Source of the DNA: Bacteroidales bacterium | GTDB lineage: Bacteria > Bacteroidota > Bacteroidia > Bacteroidales > JAAYJT01 | DNA: 64,000 nt | Assembly (NCBI GenBank): GCA_014860575.1 | Contig: JACZJK010000028.1 | Location: forward strand, 62,001-126,000 | Direction of reading: 5' to 3' | Part shown: positions 1-9,985 of the stretch, one piece after another | How positions within the stretch are numbered: the first letter of the stretch is position 1 | Layout of the letters: every line of letters begins with the position of its first letter | Program-made: the position numbers and the translations under genes | The notes under the pieces: generated by a model | What the model was told of the DNA's origin: nothing | The model's database searches: none | Seen by the model: the letters and a program-made list of their open reading frames with translations, nothing else

Positions 1-2100
1 CGCACCAATGCTGGTTATGGGGAGTTTAACAAACATGGACAAGATTCCTGGGTGCATCCGCAAAGAAGTATTGATTTTGTGATGCGTGATGAAATGGGAT
101 ACAATCACGCCCTGCAGGAAAAACTGTTCACCCTCTCTGAGCGCGAAGAATTCCAGCGTATAATCATAAGGGCGGAAGGCGATGACAACTACCCGGGCAT
201 TGACACATCTGCGCATATGCGGGATGTGCTGATACAAAATCTGGCTCAAAAATCTGGTATGAACCTCGACGTAAGGAAAGGGTCAAAAGCTGTTGTGTAT
301 GCCAACGGGCAATATTGGGGAGTTTATTCCATCCGCGAAAAGGTTGATGATCACGATTTCACCAACTATTATTATAATCAGGACAAATTCAACATTCAAT
401 TTCTAAAATACTGGGGTTCGCTTTGGGCAGAATACGGCGGCGACAAAGCCCTGGATGACTGGTTCGAGTTCAGGAATCTGATGTTGAGCGGAGATGTGAA
501 TAATCCGCTTACTTTCGGTTTTATCAAAGCAAATTACGATTATACAAGCCTGGTAGATTATGTGATCATTAACTCATTTGTAGTATGTTCCGACTGGCTT
601 AATTGGAATGTTGGCTGGTGGCGTGGATTAAGCCCTGATGGATCGCACCATAAATGGGCCTATATTCTTTGGGATGAAGATGCAACATTTGGTCACTATA
701 TAAATTATACCGGAATTCCCGGGCAGCATCCTTACGTTTCGCCTTGCTATCCCGAGTACCTTTCCAGTTGGTCCGATCCCCAAAAACACATTGAAATTCT
801 AAATAAGCTCAGGCAAAATCCGGAAGTAGAACAATACTACATTTCACGCTACCTTGACTTGAAAAATACAGCTTTTGTCAAGGAAGATCTTTTGCAGTAT
901 GTTGACAGTATGGCTGCCCTTGTGTCGCCAGAAATGACCAGGCATGCCACAAGGTGGGGTGGGAGCTTCCAGCAATGGGAAGACAATGTGCAGAAATTGA
1001 GAAATTTCATAGCCAACCGTTGCGATTATCTTGGATCAGGCCTGATGAGTTGCTATGATCTTGATGGCCCTTTCGATTTTACGATTAATGCCGAACCAGC
1101 AGGTGTTGGAATGGTTAAACTGAATTCTCTGATGCTGGAAAACTTTCCGTGGAGCGGCGAGTACTATGGCGGGGTGGATATGAAACTTACAGCCATCGCT
1201 ACAAATACTAGTTATGAATTCGACTACTGGGAACTGGTCAATCATTCCGCTTCACCCGACACCACTGCTGAAGCAATCACAATCAGCCCATCAAACTGGG
1301 AAAACATTGTTGCACATTTTAAGCCTAAGTCATTTGCAGATTCTTTGGTAATTAATGAAATCAACTACAGATCATCAAGCAGTTTTGATTCAGAAGATTG
1401 GGTTGAATTTTATAATCCTCAGGAATATACGCTTGACATAAGCGGTTGGGTTTTCAAAGATGATGATGATGCCCACTCATTTATTTTTCCGGCATCAACA
1501 TTTATTGAACCGTTTGGCTACCTCGTGCTTTGCCGCGATACAATCAAATTCAAAGACAGGTATCCGCAAGTAAGTAATTATATTGGAGATATGGGTTTTG
1601 GTTTCAGCAGCGATGGAGAACTGATCAGGTTGTATAACCAAGACCAGGTTATTATAGACACGGTTCATTATTTGAATTATATTCCCTGGCCACCGGAAGC
1701 AAATGGCGGCGGTTTCACACTTGAGCTGATCCATCCTTCGCTTGACAATGCCCTGCCCGAAAGCTGGATGGCATCACCTTTGCAAGGAACACCCGGCGCA
1801 ATGAACAGCTTCTTGACTTACGTACCCAATCAACCCGAACCATTTAAAAAAGCATCTTTTGCAGTGATACCAAATCCGGCAACAGACAAGGCTGTTATCT
1901 TGATCGAAGCTGACGAACCGATTATACGGGGAAGCCTGAAGTTAATCAACTCTCAGGGTGTTGAAGTACTGCAAATAGATAATATAAGCACGCAGCTAGT
2001 TCATATCAACGCCCACAATCTTGCCAGGGGATTATATCTTTTCAGGTTCGTTGACGAACACAGTAAACTGATTGGAAACGGGAAAATAGTATTTCATTAG
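1..2100 (+). CDS. CotH kinase / lamin-tail secreted protein, 5' end cut by window
   Basis: The reading frame is open from base 1, and the residues before the GTG at 52 (GYGEFNKHGQDSW) look like authentic CotH-family sequence, so the gene begins upstream of the window. Visible order: a CotH-like spore-coat kinase domain (first ~350 codons, with HPQRSIDFVMRDEMGY and the acidic motif ILWDEDATFGHYI), a linker of repeat-like beta sequence, a lamin-tail domain (LVINEINYRSS through GFTLELIHP) and a C-terminal type IX secretion sorting domain (starting FAVIPNPATDKAV). Inference: a large exported, surface-anchored or secreted protein. The CotH fold is an atypical protein kinase in some bacteria, but the substrate here is unknown. 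The 3' end lies 30 bp from the convergent tyrS stop. Confidence 0.85.
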   Translation, partial: RTNAGYGEFNKHGQDSWVHPQRSIDFVMRDEMGYNHALQEKLFTLSEREEFQRIIIRAEGDDNYPGIDTSAHMRDVLIQNLAQKSGMNLDVRKGSKAVVYANGQYWGVYSIREKVDDHDFTNYYYNQDKFNIQFLKYWGSLWAEYGGDKALDDWFEFRNLMLSGDVNNPLTFGFIKANYDYTSLVDYVIINSFVVCSDWLNWNVGWWRGLSPDGSHHKWAYILWDEDATFGHYINYTGIPGQHPYVSPCYPEYLSSWSDPQKHIEILNKLRQNPEVEQYYISRYLDLKNTAFVKEDLLQYVDSMAALVSPEMTRHATRWGGSFQQWEDNVQKLRNFIANRCDYLGSGLMSCYDLDGPFDFTINAEPAGVGMVKLNSLMLENFPWSGEYYGGVDMKLTAIATNTSYEFDYWELVNHSASPDTTAEAITISPSNWENIVAHFKPKSFADSLVINEINYRSSSSFDSEDWVEFYNPQEYTLDISGWVFKDDDDAHSFIFPASTFIEPFGYLVLCRDTIKFKDRYPQVSNYIGDMGFGFSSDGELIRLYNQDQVIIDTVHYLNYIPWPPEANGGGFTLELIHPSLDNALPESWMASPLQGTPGAMNSFLTYVPNQPEPFKKASFAVIPNPATDKAVILIEADEPIIRGSLKLINSQGVEVLQIDNISTQLVHINAHNLARGLYLFRFVDEHSKLIGNGKIVFH

Positions 2101-2130
2101 AAGCCTGGCAAAAGCCTGTCTTAAGCTTGC

Positions 2131-3420
2131 TTATACTGCGATCACAAGGAAATAATTCTTTTTCCCTTTCTGAACCAACAGATAGCGATTGCTAAGCAGC
2201 CCATCTGTGGAAATCATGTGCTGTTCTGAAACTTTTTCCTTGTTGATCATCACACCGCCATCTTTCACCATTCTACGTGCTTCGCCACGGGATGGGAAAA
2301 TTCCGGTTTTGTCAGCCAGAAACTCAAGTACCTGCACACCGGATTCAATTTCTGATTTCTGAACCTCGCAGGTAGGAACACCTTCAAATACCGATAACAG
2401 TGTCTTTTCATCCAGGTTCCTAAGCGTTTCAGTGGTGCCTTTCCCGAAAAGGATTTCAGATGCTTCCACAGCTGCATTGTAGTCTGCTTCGGAATGAACC
2501 CTGATGGTGAGATCACGGGCGAGTTCCTTTTGCAGGAAGCGCAAGTGTGGCGCTTCAAGATGTCTTGCGGTCATGGTTTCCACTTCTTCCTTGCTGAAAA
2601 GGGTGAAAATTTTCATATACTTTGCCGCATCGGCATCGGAAGTGTTGAGCCAGAATTGGTAAAACTGATACGGAGAAGTTTTTTCCGGATCGAGCCAAAC
2701 ATTGCCGCTTTCGGTTTTTCCGAACTTTCCACCGTCAGCTTTGGTAATCAGCGGACAGGTAAGCGCAAAGGCTTCGCCTCCATCAATGCGGCGGATAAGT
2801 TCGGTGCCTGTTGTAATATTGCCCCATTGGTCGCTGCCGCCCATTTGCAAATGGCAGTTTTTAGAGCGGGACAAGTATAGAAAGTCGTATCCCTGAACCA
2901 GTTGATACGTGAACTCCGTAAATGATAAACCCGTTGCAGCCTCACCTTCCACGCGCTTTTTAACAGAATCTTTGGCCAGCATGTAGTTGATGGTAATGTG
3001 CTTGCCAATATCACGGATAAAATCCAGGAAAGTATAATCCTTCATCCAATCGTAGTTGTTCACCATTTCAGCGCTGTTGGGAAGGCTGGGGTCGAAATCA
3101 AGGAATTTCTTCAACTGGTTTTTCAGGCATTCCTGGTTATGGCGCAGTGCGGCTTCGTCAAGCAGGTTGCGTTCCTGCGATTTACCTGATGGATCGCCAA
3201 TCATGCCCGTTGCGCCACCCACCAGTGCAAGCGGTTTATGGCCGCAGCGCTGAAAATGTTTTAACATCATCACACCCACCAAATGCCCGATATGAAGGGA
3301 ATCGGCTGTGGGGTCAATGCCCACATAAGCAGTTCCCACCGCTTTTGAAAGGTATTCTTCGGTTCCCGGCATCATGTCGTGGATCATGCCACGCCAGCGT
3401 AGTTCTTCAACAAAGTTCAT
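2131..3420 (-). CDS. tyrS: Tyrosyl-tRNA synthetase
   Basis: Charges tRNA-Tyr with tyrosine in the cytoplasm. It is a class I synthetase of 429 residues, the usual bacterial length. The HIGH-type motif is in [14 protein letters not shown] near residue 45 and the KMSKS equivalent is KFGKTESG near residue 235. The C terminus carries an S4-like RNA-binding domain ([16 protein letters not shown]). The gene stands alone. A TATCTTTG box at 3435-3442 sits 14 nt before the ATG. It is divergent from the epimerase gene at 3551, with which it shares a ~130-bp promoter region. Confidence 0.97.
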   Translation of the reverse strand: MNFVEELRWRGMIHDMMPGTEEYLSKAVGTAYVGIDPTADSLHIGHLVGVMMLKHFQRCGHKPLALVGGATGMIGDPSGKSQERNLLDEAALRHNQECLKNQLKKFLDFDPSLPNSAEMVNNYDWMKDYTFLDFIRDIGKHITINYMLAKDSVKKRVEGEAATGLSFTEFTYQLVQGYDFLYLSRSKNCHLQMGGSDQWGNITTGTELIRRIDGGEAFALTCPLITKADGGKFGKTESGNVWLDPEKTSPYQFYQFWLNTSDADAAKYMKIFTLFSKEEVETMTARHLEAPHLRFLQKELARDLTIRVHSEADYNAAVEASEILFGKGTTETLRNLDEKTLLSVFEGVPTCEVQKSEIESGVQVLEFLADKTGIFPSRGEARRMVKDGGVMINKEKVSEQHMISTDGLLSNRYLLVQKGKKNYFLVIAV

Positions 3421-3434
3421 AGAGAAAATTTTTG

Positions 3435-3442
3435 CAAAGATA
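3435..3442 (-). promoter_or_regulatory. Candidate -7 box of tyrS
   Basis: The minus strand reads TATCTTTG, a perfect match to the Bacteroidota TAnnTTTG box, 14 nt upstream of the tyrS ATG. I see no strong TTTG -33 element. Confidence 0.55.
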
Positions 3443-3443
3443 G

Positions 3444-3485
3444 AATTTGAATTTACGATTGACGATTTTGGATTTACGATTTATC
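3444..3485. repeat. Short-period word-like repeat in tyrS/epimerase spacer
   Basis: Degenerate direct repeats of GATTTACGATT / GATTGACGATT fill the space between the two divergent promoters. It belongs to the class of low-complexity spacer repeats seen across this window. Confidence 0.5.
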
Positions 3486-3522
3486 CGAACCTGCCACTAA
3501 CATCTTTACATTCACACTTTCC

Positions 3523-3530
3523 TATCTTTG
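3523..3530 (+). promoter_or_regulatory. Candidate -7 box of the epimerase gene
   Basis: TATCTTTG on the plus strand, 20 nt upstream of the ATG at 3551, matches the TAnnTTTG consensus of Bacteroidota primary sigma promoters. Confidence 0.55.
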
Positions 3531-3550
3531 TGCTCACAAAAAATTGAATT

Positions 3551-4561
3551 ATGATCCTTGTTACTGGTGGTACCGGCCTTGTTGGAATCCGATTATTGTT
3601 TGATCTTGTTGCAGGTCGAAAACAGGTGAGGGCTATAAAAAGAAAATCTTCTTCACTAGTTATGCTTGAGAAGATATTTCATGTGCTAAGCGATCGCGCC
3701 GATGAGATGCTTCAACAAATCGAATGGGTGAATGGTGATGTGCAGGATTACCTTTCGCTTGAAGCTGCCTTGCAGGGCGTTGAACAGGTGTATCATTGCG
3801 CGGCGGTGGTTTCTTTCGACCCGAAGGACAAGCCCATGATGATGGGCATCAATGTAGGTGGAACTGCCAACGTCGTAAATGCTTCTCTTGCTGCCGGAAT
3901 TGAGAAATTGGTTTTTGTTAGCTCAGTTGCTGCCCTGGGCCGTGCTGAAGAAAACATCATGATTGACGAAAATGGCGATTGGAGTGATTCAAAAGAAAAC
4001 TCAGCCTACGCAAAAAGCAAATATGCTGCCGAGCGTGAAGTATGGCGGGGTATGGCCGAAGGTCTTAATGTAGTTATTGTAAACCCTTCCATCATACTAG
4101 GACCGGGTGATCCTCATAAAAGCTCGGCAAAACTTCTTTCGACTGCTATAAAGGGCAACCTATTTTATACCGAAGGTGTGAATGCTTTTGTGGATGTACG
4201 CGATGTGAGTCGTGCGATGATAGCGTTAATGGAAAGTAATCTTGCGAACGAGCGCTTCATCATCAACCAGGGTAATTATTCGTACCGCCACATTTTCAAC
4301 CTCATGGCAGAAGGTTTCGGGAAAAAGCATCCCCGCATCGAAGTTAAACCCTGGATGTTTGAAATACTTTGGCGAGTGGATAAATTTCGAAGTGTGATTT
4401 CCGGAACATCTCCTTTGATTACCCGCGAAACAGCCCGAACTTCAAGCAAAAAGTATCTTTACAGCAATGAGAAAATACGCAAGGCGCTGAATTTTAGCTT
4501 CATTTCTATTGAAGAAAGCATTAGAGAAAATTGCAACTGGTTCAGACAAATCAGTTCCTGA
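3551..4561 (+). CDS. NAD-dependent epimerase/dehydratase (extended SDR)
   Basis: A 336-residue extended short-chain dehydrogenase/reductase. The N terminus has the Rossmann glycine motif VTGGTGLVG. Residues near 145-160 carry the catalytic Y-x3-K in SAYAKSKYAAE, preceded by FVSSVAALG. Members act on nucleotide sugars, sterols or dihydroflavonol-like substrates; nothing in this sequence fixes the substrate. It has its own promoter box at 3523. Its stop overlaps the 3' end of the convergent MltF-like gene by 11 bp. Confidence 0.9.
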   Translation: MILVTGGTGLVGIRLLFDLVAGRKQVRAIKRKSSSLVMLEKIFHVLSDRADEMLQQIEWVNGDVQDYLSLEAALQGVEQVYHCAAVVSFDPKDKPMMMGINVGGTANVVNASLAAGIEKLVFVSSVAALGRAEENIMIDENGDWSDSKENSAYAKSKYAAEREVWRGMAEGLNVVIVNPSIILGPGDPHKSSAKLLSTAIKGNLFYTEGVNAFVDVRDVSRAMIALMESNLANERFIINQGNYSYRHIFNLMAEGFGKKHPRIEVKPWMFEILWRVDKFRSVISGTSPLITRETARTSSKKYLYSNEKIRKALNFSFISIEESIRENCNWFRQISS

Positions 4562-5996
4562 TTGCTGTGCGGTAGTGCCCGTAACGGTTCAGAATTTCTG
4601 TTACATATTTATATGGTTCCTCGCCTCGGCAATAGCCATACTGAACCACCTCGTCAAGATAATATTCCGGTTTTGATTTGTTCCGCAAGTAATAATCAAC
4701 ATTATTCTCCCAAATGTTGGGATTTTTGTTGTTCTTAATGGCCAGGCGACGGGCATCAAATACGTGGGCAATACCTGCATTGTATGCGGCCAGCACAAAC
4801 TTCTGCCTTTCAACAGGATCGGAAATATCCTCTATGAATTGCTTATCAAGCCATCGGAGGTATTTGACGCCTGCTGCAATATGCTCAATGGCGGTTGAGG
4901 CTGAATCAATGCCCAATTCAATTGCCGTTGCAGGCATCATCTGCATGATACCAAAAGCTCCGGCATGAGAAGTTACTTCATGGCTAAATTTTGATTCCTG
5001 GTAGATCAGCGAAGCAAGTAAACGCCAGTCCCACTCTAATAATTTGCTGTATTTTCGGATAACATCGTCATAATGAGAAATGCGCCCGCCTTTGCGGGAA
5101 TGAAATTCAAGCTGGCCGGCATGCAATCCGAGCGGATTGTTGAAATAGCGTTCGTACAGCAAACTGGCGTGTGCACTTTTTGCAAATTCAGCCCACCATG
5201 CATTGAGTGTATCCAAAAGGTCGTCGTTCGCTCGTCTAACGGCCCATCCGGTATTTTGCGAAAGCCCCAGCGGTGTTTGAACATCCAGGTCGGGATAATA
5301 TTTGCCACTTACCATTGCAAGATTCTCGTTGCTCATTGTGTATTCGATCTCGCCCCTTGCCACCATTGCAACAAGGTCTTCGGTGTCTTTGTCAGCAACT
5401 TCTATCACATTGATATGAATGCCAATTTCTTTTTGCAAATTGACGAGGCGGTCATAAAATGCAGTATTCCGCTGTAAATAAATGGTTTTGCCATCAAGGT
5501 CAATGGGGCTGCGGATAAGTTCTTTTTCAACTGCCTCCCAGGTGCGCATTTGCCGCCAGTTGGCAGGTTTGCGCTGCACCAGAACCTGGCGGGTTTCCAT
5601 CATTGGGTCGGAAAATGCTACCTTATCTTTGCGATCGTGAGTTACAAATAAACTTTTGGCCACCAAATCATACTGCCCTGCATTGAGCTTCTGAATTGAG
5701 ATTTCGGGATCACTTTCCACGTGTATTTCAAGCTCAACACCCAAATGCCTTGCAAAAGATTGCAGCAACTCATATTGGTAGCCCATTGGCTCGCCCCGGT
5801 AAATAAAATAACTGGTTGACCCTAAATCAGTAACAGCAATTAGCTTACCTCTTTCAAGGATAGCGCTAAGTCCAGATTTTTCAACAACAAGGGCAGGGTT
5901 TGTATTCCGGGAATTATTTGAGCAGGAAAGTAGGATCACAAAGGTGAGTAAGATACTCAGAAATGTTGTCCTGCCTGATTTCCATTTTTCAATCAT
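4551..5996 (-). CDS. MltF-like lytic transglycosylase with solute-binding domain
   Basis: A 481-residue lipoprotein precursor: N-terminal hydrophobic stretch followed by a lipobox-like LLSC. Residues ~45-290 form a periplasmic solute-binding domain of family 3 (ERGKLIAVTDLGSTSYFIYRG), and ~305-470 form an SLT transglycosylase domain with the catalytic glutamate in LIYQESKFS and the downstream GAFGIMQMMPATA motif. This matches the architecture of MltF, which cleaves peptidoglycan glycan strands to 1,6-anhydro ends; the binding domain is thought to be regulatory. It is convergent with the epimerase gene (11 bp overlap). A long leader region lies upstream. Confidence 0.92.
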   Translation of the reverse strand: MIEKWKSGRTTFLSILLTFVILLSCSNNSRNTNPALVVEKSGLSAILERGKLIAVTDLGSTSYFIYRGEPMGYQYELLQSFARHLGVELEIHVESDPEISIQKLNAGQYDLVAKSLFVTHDRKDKVAFSDPMMETRQVLVQRKPANWRQMRTWEAVEKELIRSPIDLDGKTIYLQRNTAFYDRLVNLQKEIGIHINVIEVADKDTEDLVAMVARGEIEYTMSNENLAMVSGKYYPDLDVQTPLGLSQNTGWAVRRANDDLLDTLNAWWAEFAKSAHASLLYERYFNNPLGLHAGQLEFHSRKGGRISHYDDVIRKYSKLLEWDWRLLASLIYQESKFSHEVTSHAGAFGIMQMMPATAIELGIDSASTAIEHIAAGVKYLRWLDKQFIEDISDPVERQKFVLAAYNAGIAHVFDARRLAIKNNKNPNIWENNVDYYLRNKSKPEYYLDEVVQYGYCRGEEPYKYVTEILNRYGHYRTAIRN

Positions 5997-6326
5997 TATT
6001 TTGTTTTTGGTTCAACAATGCTTACCGGATTTGATCGATCTTTACTGTTATCTGTCTGTGTTTCGATCCGATAAGCCTGAACTGACTCTAACTAACAACA
6101 TGTATTTGTTAATGTTCACAATGTTTTCAGTAGGTCAGAAAAACGGCTGCAAAGGTACAACTATTATATTTAATGCAATTTTTATGCTTATCCACTCATT
6201 ACCAGGCTGATATAAAAGATTGAATTTTTTAGTCCTGAATAAATTAGTATGTTGAACAAAAATAATCAGGGGCGATGAAGCAGAAAACTGCTTCATCGCC
6301 CCTGACTGTCTGAGTGCTTTGATGCT
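5997..6326. other. Intergenic region, 330 bp
   Basis: This gap lies between the start of the MltF-like gene and the stop of the DUF2147 gene. It holds the terminator hairpin at 6267-6304 and AT-rich upstream sequence of the transglycosylase gene. I see no supported ORF or RNA gene. Confidence 0.5.
6267..6304 (-). terminator. Rho-independent terminator of the DUF2147 gene
   Basis: A perfect 17-bp stem (6267-6283 with 6288-6304) closes an AAAA loop. On the minus strand it is followed by ATTATTTTTGTT. It lies 22 nt after the stop of the 6327-6803 gene. Confidence 0.85.
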
Positions 6327-6803
6327 CTATTTTCTCAAATCTGCTTCCTTTGTCCAATAAACTGTTTTACCGAGCCCCATCCATGAACTGCCTATATAAC
6401 CTCTCACTTTAAGTTTGCCGTCGGGTTCGAACGACATGTAGCATTTATAGGTTTTACCGGTTTTGGGGCTGTAAATCGTTCCGCCACTCCACTCGTTGTC
6501 ACCTTTGTCGTAAGTAAAATCATTCAGTATGCGAAGCCCCATAATTTTGCGGGTGTGCATTTTTGTATCGGGGTTTTTATCATCAACTTTTTGAGTACCG
6601 TCGTCGTTCAAAGGATCTTTTAACCAGACAATTTCTCCATAATACTTTCCATTGGATGATTTGAAGATTTTTACCTGCGAATTTGGATTGTCTTCATCAT
6701 CAACTGCAAGGTAGATGCCAACAATTTTGTCGGCCTGTGCTTTAACTTCTGTGGCCACTGCGAACAGCATTGCCAAGGCGATGAGGGTGATTGCTTTTTT
6801 CAT
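6327..6803 (-). CDS. DUF2147 family exported protein
   Basis: A 158-residue protein with a cleavable signal peptide (MKKAITLIALAMLFAVATEVKAQ). The rest matches the DUF2147 pattern: an opening IVGIYLAVDDE (usually 'GxW'), a GKYYGEIVWLKDP segment, and a closing WSGGTIYSPKTGKTYKC and GLGKTVYWTK. The family is periplasmic or secreted and of unknown function; some structures show a small beta-barrel. It ends at a strong terminator and probably forms a single-gene unit or the end of a unit with the DUF4837 gene upstream. Confidence 0.88.
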   Translation of the reverse strand: MKKAITLIALAMLFAVATEVKAQADKIVGIYLAVDDEDNPNSQVKIFKSSNGKYYGEIVWLKDPLNDDGTQKVDDKNPDTKMHTRKIMGLRILNDFTYDKGDNEWSGGTIYSPKTGKTYKCYMSFEPDGKLKVRGYIGSSWMGLGKTVYWTKEADLRK

Positions 6804-6871
6804 TTTAAGTCGGTTTTGTTAGAGGACGAAAGTAATGAACTTTTCAATGCGGGCGAACAATAATGACTAAA

Positions 6872-7867
6872 TCAATTCTTTGCAGGTTCGTAAGTGTAAA
6901 TAATGGCTTCAAGCTGTCGTACGAGATCGCGTTTTCTCTCATTGGGGGCGTATACATAGGCATCAAGTGCCACAATTTTGTTTCCTGCTTCGTTCACTAA
7001 AGTGTAGTTGATGAATGGCCCACCCATAAAATCGCCTTTGATTTCCCAAAGGCCACGGGTTTCGACTGCGAAACGGCCATTAAAATCAATTCGCTGTGAA
7101 ACCGGAACGATAAAATCTCCGGCAACGGACATATAAGTTCCTTCAAAAGTGCCCGGCACATGTTGTTTGGTAAAAAAGTCTCGAGTGCCCAGAACCGGCC
7201 TCTGCTTAAAATCAGCCGTGTCTTTATAGTCGTAGGTATAAATGAGCAGTGCCTGGCTAAACTCTAAGGTTTCCCGTCGGATCCACATAAAATCCTGCGA
7301 CTTTTTGGCAATATAAAACCCCGATGGAACAGTGAGTGAAAATCCAAAATTTTCAACCATCTCATTCTTGATGGTATGTTCAGTAACCGAACTGTAAGCC
7401 TTTTGTATGCGCTCCCTCTCGGCCTGATCGTACAATTTCAGGAAAGAATTTTTGTGTTCGTGAAACAAGCGCAAAAAAGCCGAATCGGAGGCGGCATTTA
7501 TTTTTATGACCCGCTGTGGTTTTGCCCACAGGTCGCGTTTGGTTTCAATATAAGGTTGGGTGTGTTCAGGCCGGATGCTTGCGATAAAAATATTGCGGTG
7601 TACCTGAAAGATGGAAGAAAAATCGGCTTCCGGAATAGTGTAAAAATTAAACAAGGCTTCGGGTTGGGGAAGGCCTTCCATATCTTGTCCAAAAAAAGCC
7701 TTTATTTCGTTTCCAACGGCCCCGTTCCAATGTTGTTTTTCGATCACAACAAGCATTTCTGACGATTTGCCTGTTGAGTTAGCAATGATCCGTTCTTCTG
7801 AATTGCACGAAGACAAAACCAGAAAAGTGATAAAAATGAAAGGAATATTCTTGATCCGCTTCATCAT
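6872..7867 (-). CDS. DUF4837 family lipoprotein
   Basis: A 331-residue lipoprotein precursor: MMKRIKNIPFIFITFLVLSSC with the lipobox cysteine at residue 21. The body (STGKSSEMLVVIEKQHWNG, TRGLWEIKGDFMGGPF) resembles DUF4837, a family found almost only in Bacteroidota and of unknown role. It sits 32 bp downstream of the MltD-like transglycosylase gene on the same strand, so co-transcription and an envelope function are likely inferences. Confidence 0.82.
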   Translation of the reverse strand: MMKRIKNIPFIFITFLVLSSCNSEERIIANSTGKSSEMLVVIEKQHWNGAVGNEIKAFFGQDMEGLPQPEALFNFYTIPEADFSSIFQVHRNIFIASIRPEHTQPYIETKRDLWAKPQRVIKINAASDSAFLRLFHEHKNSFLKLYDQAERERIQKAYSSVTEHTIKNEMVENFGFSLTVPSGFYIAKKSQDFMWIRRETLEFSQALLIYTYDYKDTADFKQRPVLGTRDFFTKQHVPGTFEGTYMSVAGDFIVPVSQRIDFNGRFAVETRGLWEIKGDFMGGPFINYTLVNEAGNKIVALDAYVYAPNERKRDLVRQLEAIIYTYEPAKN

Positions 7868-7899
7868 TTCAGCATATTTGGTGACTCGTAAAGAAACTG

Positions 7900-9666
7900 C
7901 TACCCGGCAATGCCAACTTTGATTTTCTGACCGGGTTTCAAGCGATGGGCATTGGTGATATTATTCCAGGATTTAATTTGCTCAACCGTAACACCATCAT
8001 ACTTTTTTGCAATATCCCATAATGTATCACCTTGCTGCACCGTGTAATAAACGAATTTAGCATTTTGACCCGGGTTGTTTTTTGCAATTACTTCAGTTTG
8101 CCGTGCTTTTCCTGGATCTGAAACAATCAATTTCTGGTTTACATGAATTGTATTGCTTTTTAGGTTATTCCAACTCTTCAAATCAGTGATGGAACATTTA
8201 TATTTTCCTGCTATCAAACCAAGATTTTCACCACGTTTTACGGTATGATAAGCCGCCCCTTCTGACGAATTGGCCGCCGTTTCCGTTTTGGCAGAAGGCG
8301 CCTTATAATTACTTCCGGTATAAACCATTAGCCGTTGTCCTGGATGGATCGTATTATTTTTTAGATTGTTCCAGGTTTTAAGATTGTTTACTGAAACCTT
8401 ATAACGGCTGGCAATTCCACCGAGGGTCTCACCACTTTTTACACGGTGGTATTGTTCTTCTTTTATATTGGCCATTTTAGCTACGAGGCTTTCGCGCTCA
8501 ATGCCTTTTTGGGTCTTATACGTATAAAGAGCTTGTTCATGGTTGAAAAACTCAGTAATGTATCGCTTTGGTAGTCGTAACACATAATCCTTTCCGGTAG
8601 TTGCTGGTATAATTCCATGACGGTAAGCAGGGTTCAGGAAGCTAAGCTGTTCCATTGGGATCGCAAGTTTTTCTGAAATTTGCTCAAAAGAAAGAACATC
8701 CTTAACCATTACAGTGTCAATATCATAATGCATAAAAGCAGGGGTAACCGGGTAAAGGTTATGCTCAGCAGCATGGTTCATGACATATACTACGGCAATA
8801 AATGCAGGAACATAACCACGTGTTTCGCGTGGCAGGTAAGGGCTGATTTCCCAGAAATTCATTTTGCCACCTGAACGGCGTATAGCTCGGTTTACATTGC
8901 CGGCTCCACTATTGTATGCTGCCAGCGCAAGCAGCCAGTCGTTGTAAAGTTTATACAGATCCCGCAGATGCTCTGCTGCCGCCACAGTTGATTTGTAAGG
9001 ATCGCTGCGATCGTCAACAAAAGAGCTTACATTAAGGCCATACATTTTCCCGGTTCCGTACATGAATTGCCAAAGGCCGGTGGCTCCGGCACGGGAGCGG
9101 GCATTGGGTATAAGCGCAGACTCAACGACAGCCAGGTATTTCAGCTCTAGCGGCAGGTTCAAACGGTCAAGGTGCTCCTCAAACAAAGGAAAGTAAAGTT
9201 CTGCCAGGCCAAGAATTCTCGAACTGAGTTCCCTTCTGTTAACGGCATACAGGTTGATGAAGTTTTTGACATGCCAGTTGAACGTTAACTCAATAGGCGT
9301 AAGGGCATTCAACCTGCTGATACGGTCAAAATAAACAGAGTCGGGATATGTTGGGACTTCGTTTGCTTTGAAGCCGTATATATTCAGTGCAGCGGTATCG
9401 GCAGTGAAACCATTTCCGGCAAACAGAATTGAATGAAACAAACTGTCGAGCATATCAAGGATAGGCCCGTCTTTTAATAATTCAGCATTTGGAATAGTGT
9501 CGGGAAAAGTAAGGGTATCGGTACTAAAAGCTTCATCAGCTGATAAGAACTCTGCCTCAAATTCACTTACGCCTTTCAAAGTATCATTAACTGGTTCAAT
9601 TTCCTGGCCTTTTGCGACTGTAAAACCAAGTAGGAATATAAGGACTAGAAGTTTGAATTTGCACAT
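7900..9666 (-). CDS. MltD-like lytic transglycosylase with three LysM domains
   Basis: A 588-residue exported protein (signal peptide MCKFKLLVLIFLLGFTVAKGQ). Residues ~150-300 are an SLT domain with the catalytic glutamate in LAVVESALIPNARS and the motif GATGLWQFMYGTGK. Three LysM repeats follow at about 405-448, 474-520 and 540-586, each with a YHRVKSGETL-type start; they bind peptidoglycan. The organisation is that of membrane-bound lytic transglycosylase D. It appears first in a minus-strand unit that continues with the DUF4837 gene. A candidate promoter box is at 9740-9747. Confidence 0.93.
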   Translation of the reverse strand: MCKFKLLVLIFLLGFTVAKGQEIEPVNDTLKGVSEFEAEFLSADEAFSTDTLTFPDTIPNAELLKDGPILDMLDSLFHSILFAGNGFTADTAALNIYGFKANEVPTYPDSVYFDRISRLNALTPIELTFNWHVKNFINLYAVNRRELSSRILGLAELYFPLFEEHLDRLNLPLELKYLAVVESALIPNARSRAGATGLWQFMYGTGKMYGLNVSSFVDDRSDPYKSTVAAAEHLRDLYKLYNDWLLALAAYNSGAGNVNRAIRRSGGKMNFWEISPYLPRETRGYVPAFIAVVYVMNHAAEHNLYPVTPAFMHYDIDTVMVKDVLSFEQISEKLAIPMEQLSFLNPAYRHGIIPATTGKDYVLRLPKRYITEFFNHEQALYTYKTQKGIERESLVAKMANIKEEQYHRVKSGETLGGIASRYKVSVNNLKTWNNLKNNTIHPGQRLMVYTGSNYKAPSAKTETAANSSEGAAYHTVKRGENLGLIAGKYKCSITDLKSWNNLKSNTIHVNQKLIVSDPGKARQTEVIAKNNPGQNAKFVYYTVQQGDTLWDIAKKYDGVTVEQIKSWNNITNAHRLKPGQKIKVGIAG

Positions 9667-9985
9667 AACCGATCAAAATAAAATTAAAAGCGATGTTCTA
9701 ATAACTGCGATTCTCTCCGCAATGTTGTATAAATATCTGCAAAAATAAGTCATTTAAACCTGAATGTTTGACCGCATGAACAGAATTCATCAACAGAGCC
9801 ATGTTAATTATTCATAACCAAAATAGTATGAGGTGCCGTAACCTATTGCCAGTGCGATCATCAGAAAAGCGGCGCCCTACATTTTTTTAGGATTGCAGAC
9901 AATTGGTAAATGCCTGATCAAGAATTCAAAACATTGTAAGAGTTTCTATTGTTAATTACCAGAGTTAAACCTAAACAAAAGCAAA
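9667..9985. other. Divergent intergenic region, 319 bp
   Basis: Upstream region shared by the MltD-like gene (minus) and the F420-reductase-like gene (plus). It holds a candidate -7 box for the former. No ORF or structured RNA could be supported. Confidence 0.45.
9740..9747 (-). promoter_or_regulatory. Candidate -7 box of the MltD-like gene
   Basis: The minus strand reads TATTTTTG, fitting TAnnTTTG, about 73 nt upstream of the start codon. AT-rich context makes chance occurrence fairly likely. Confidence 0.35.
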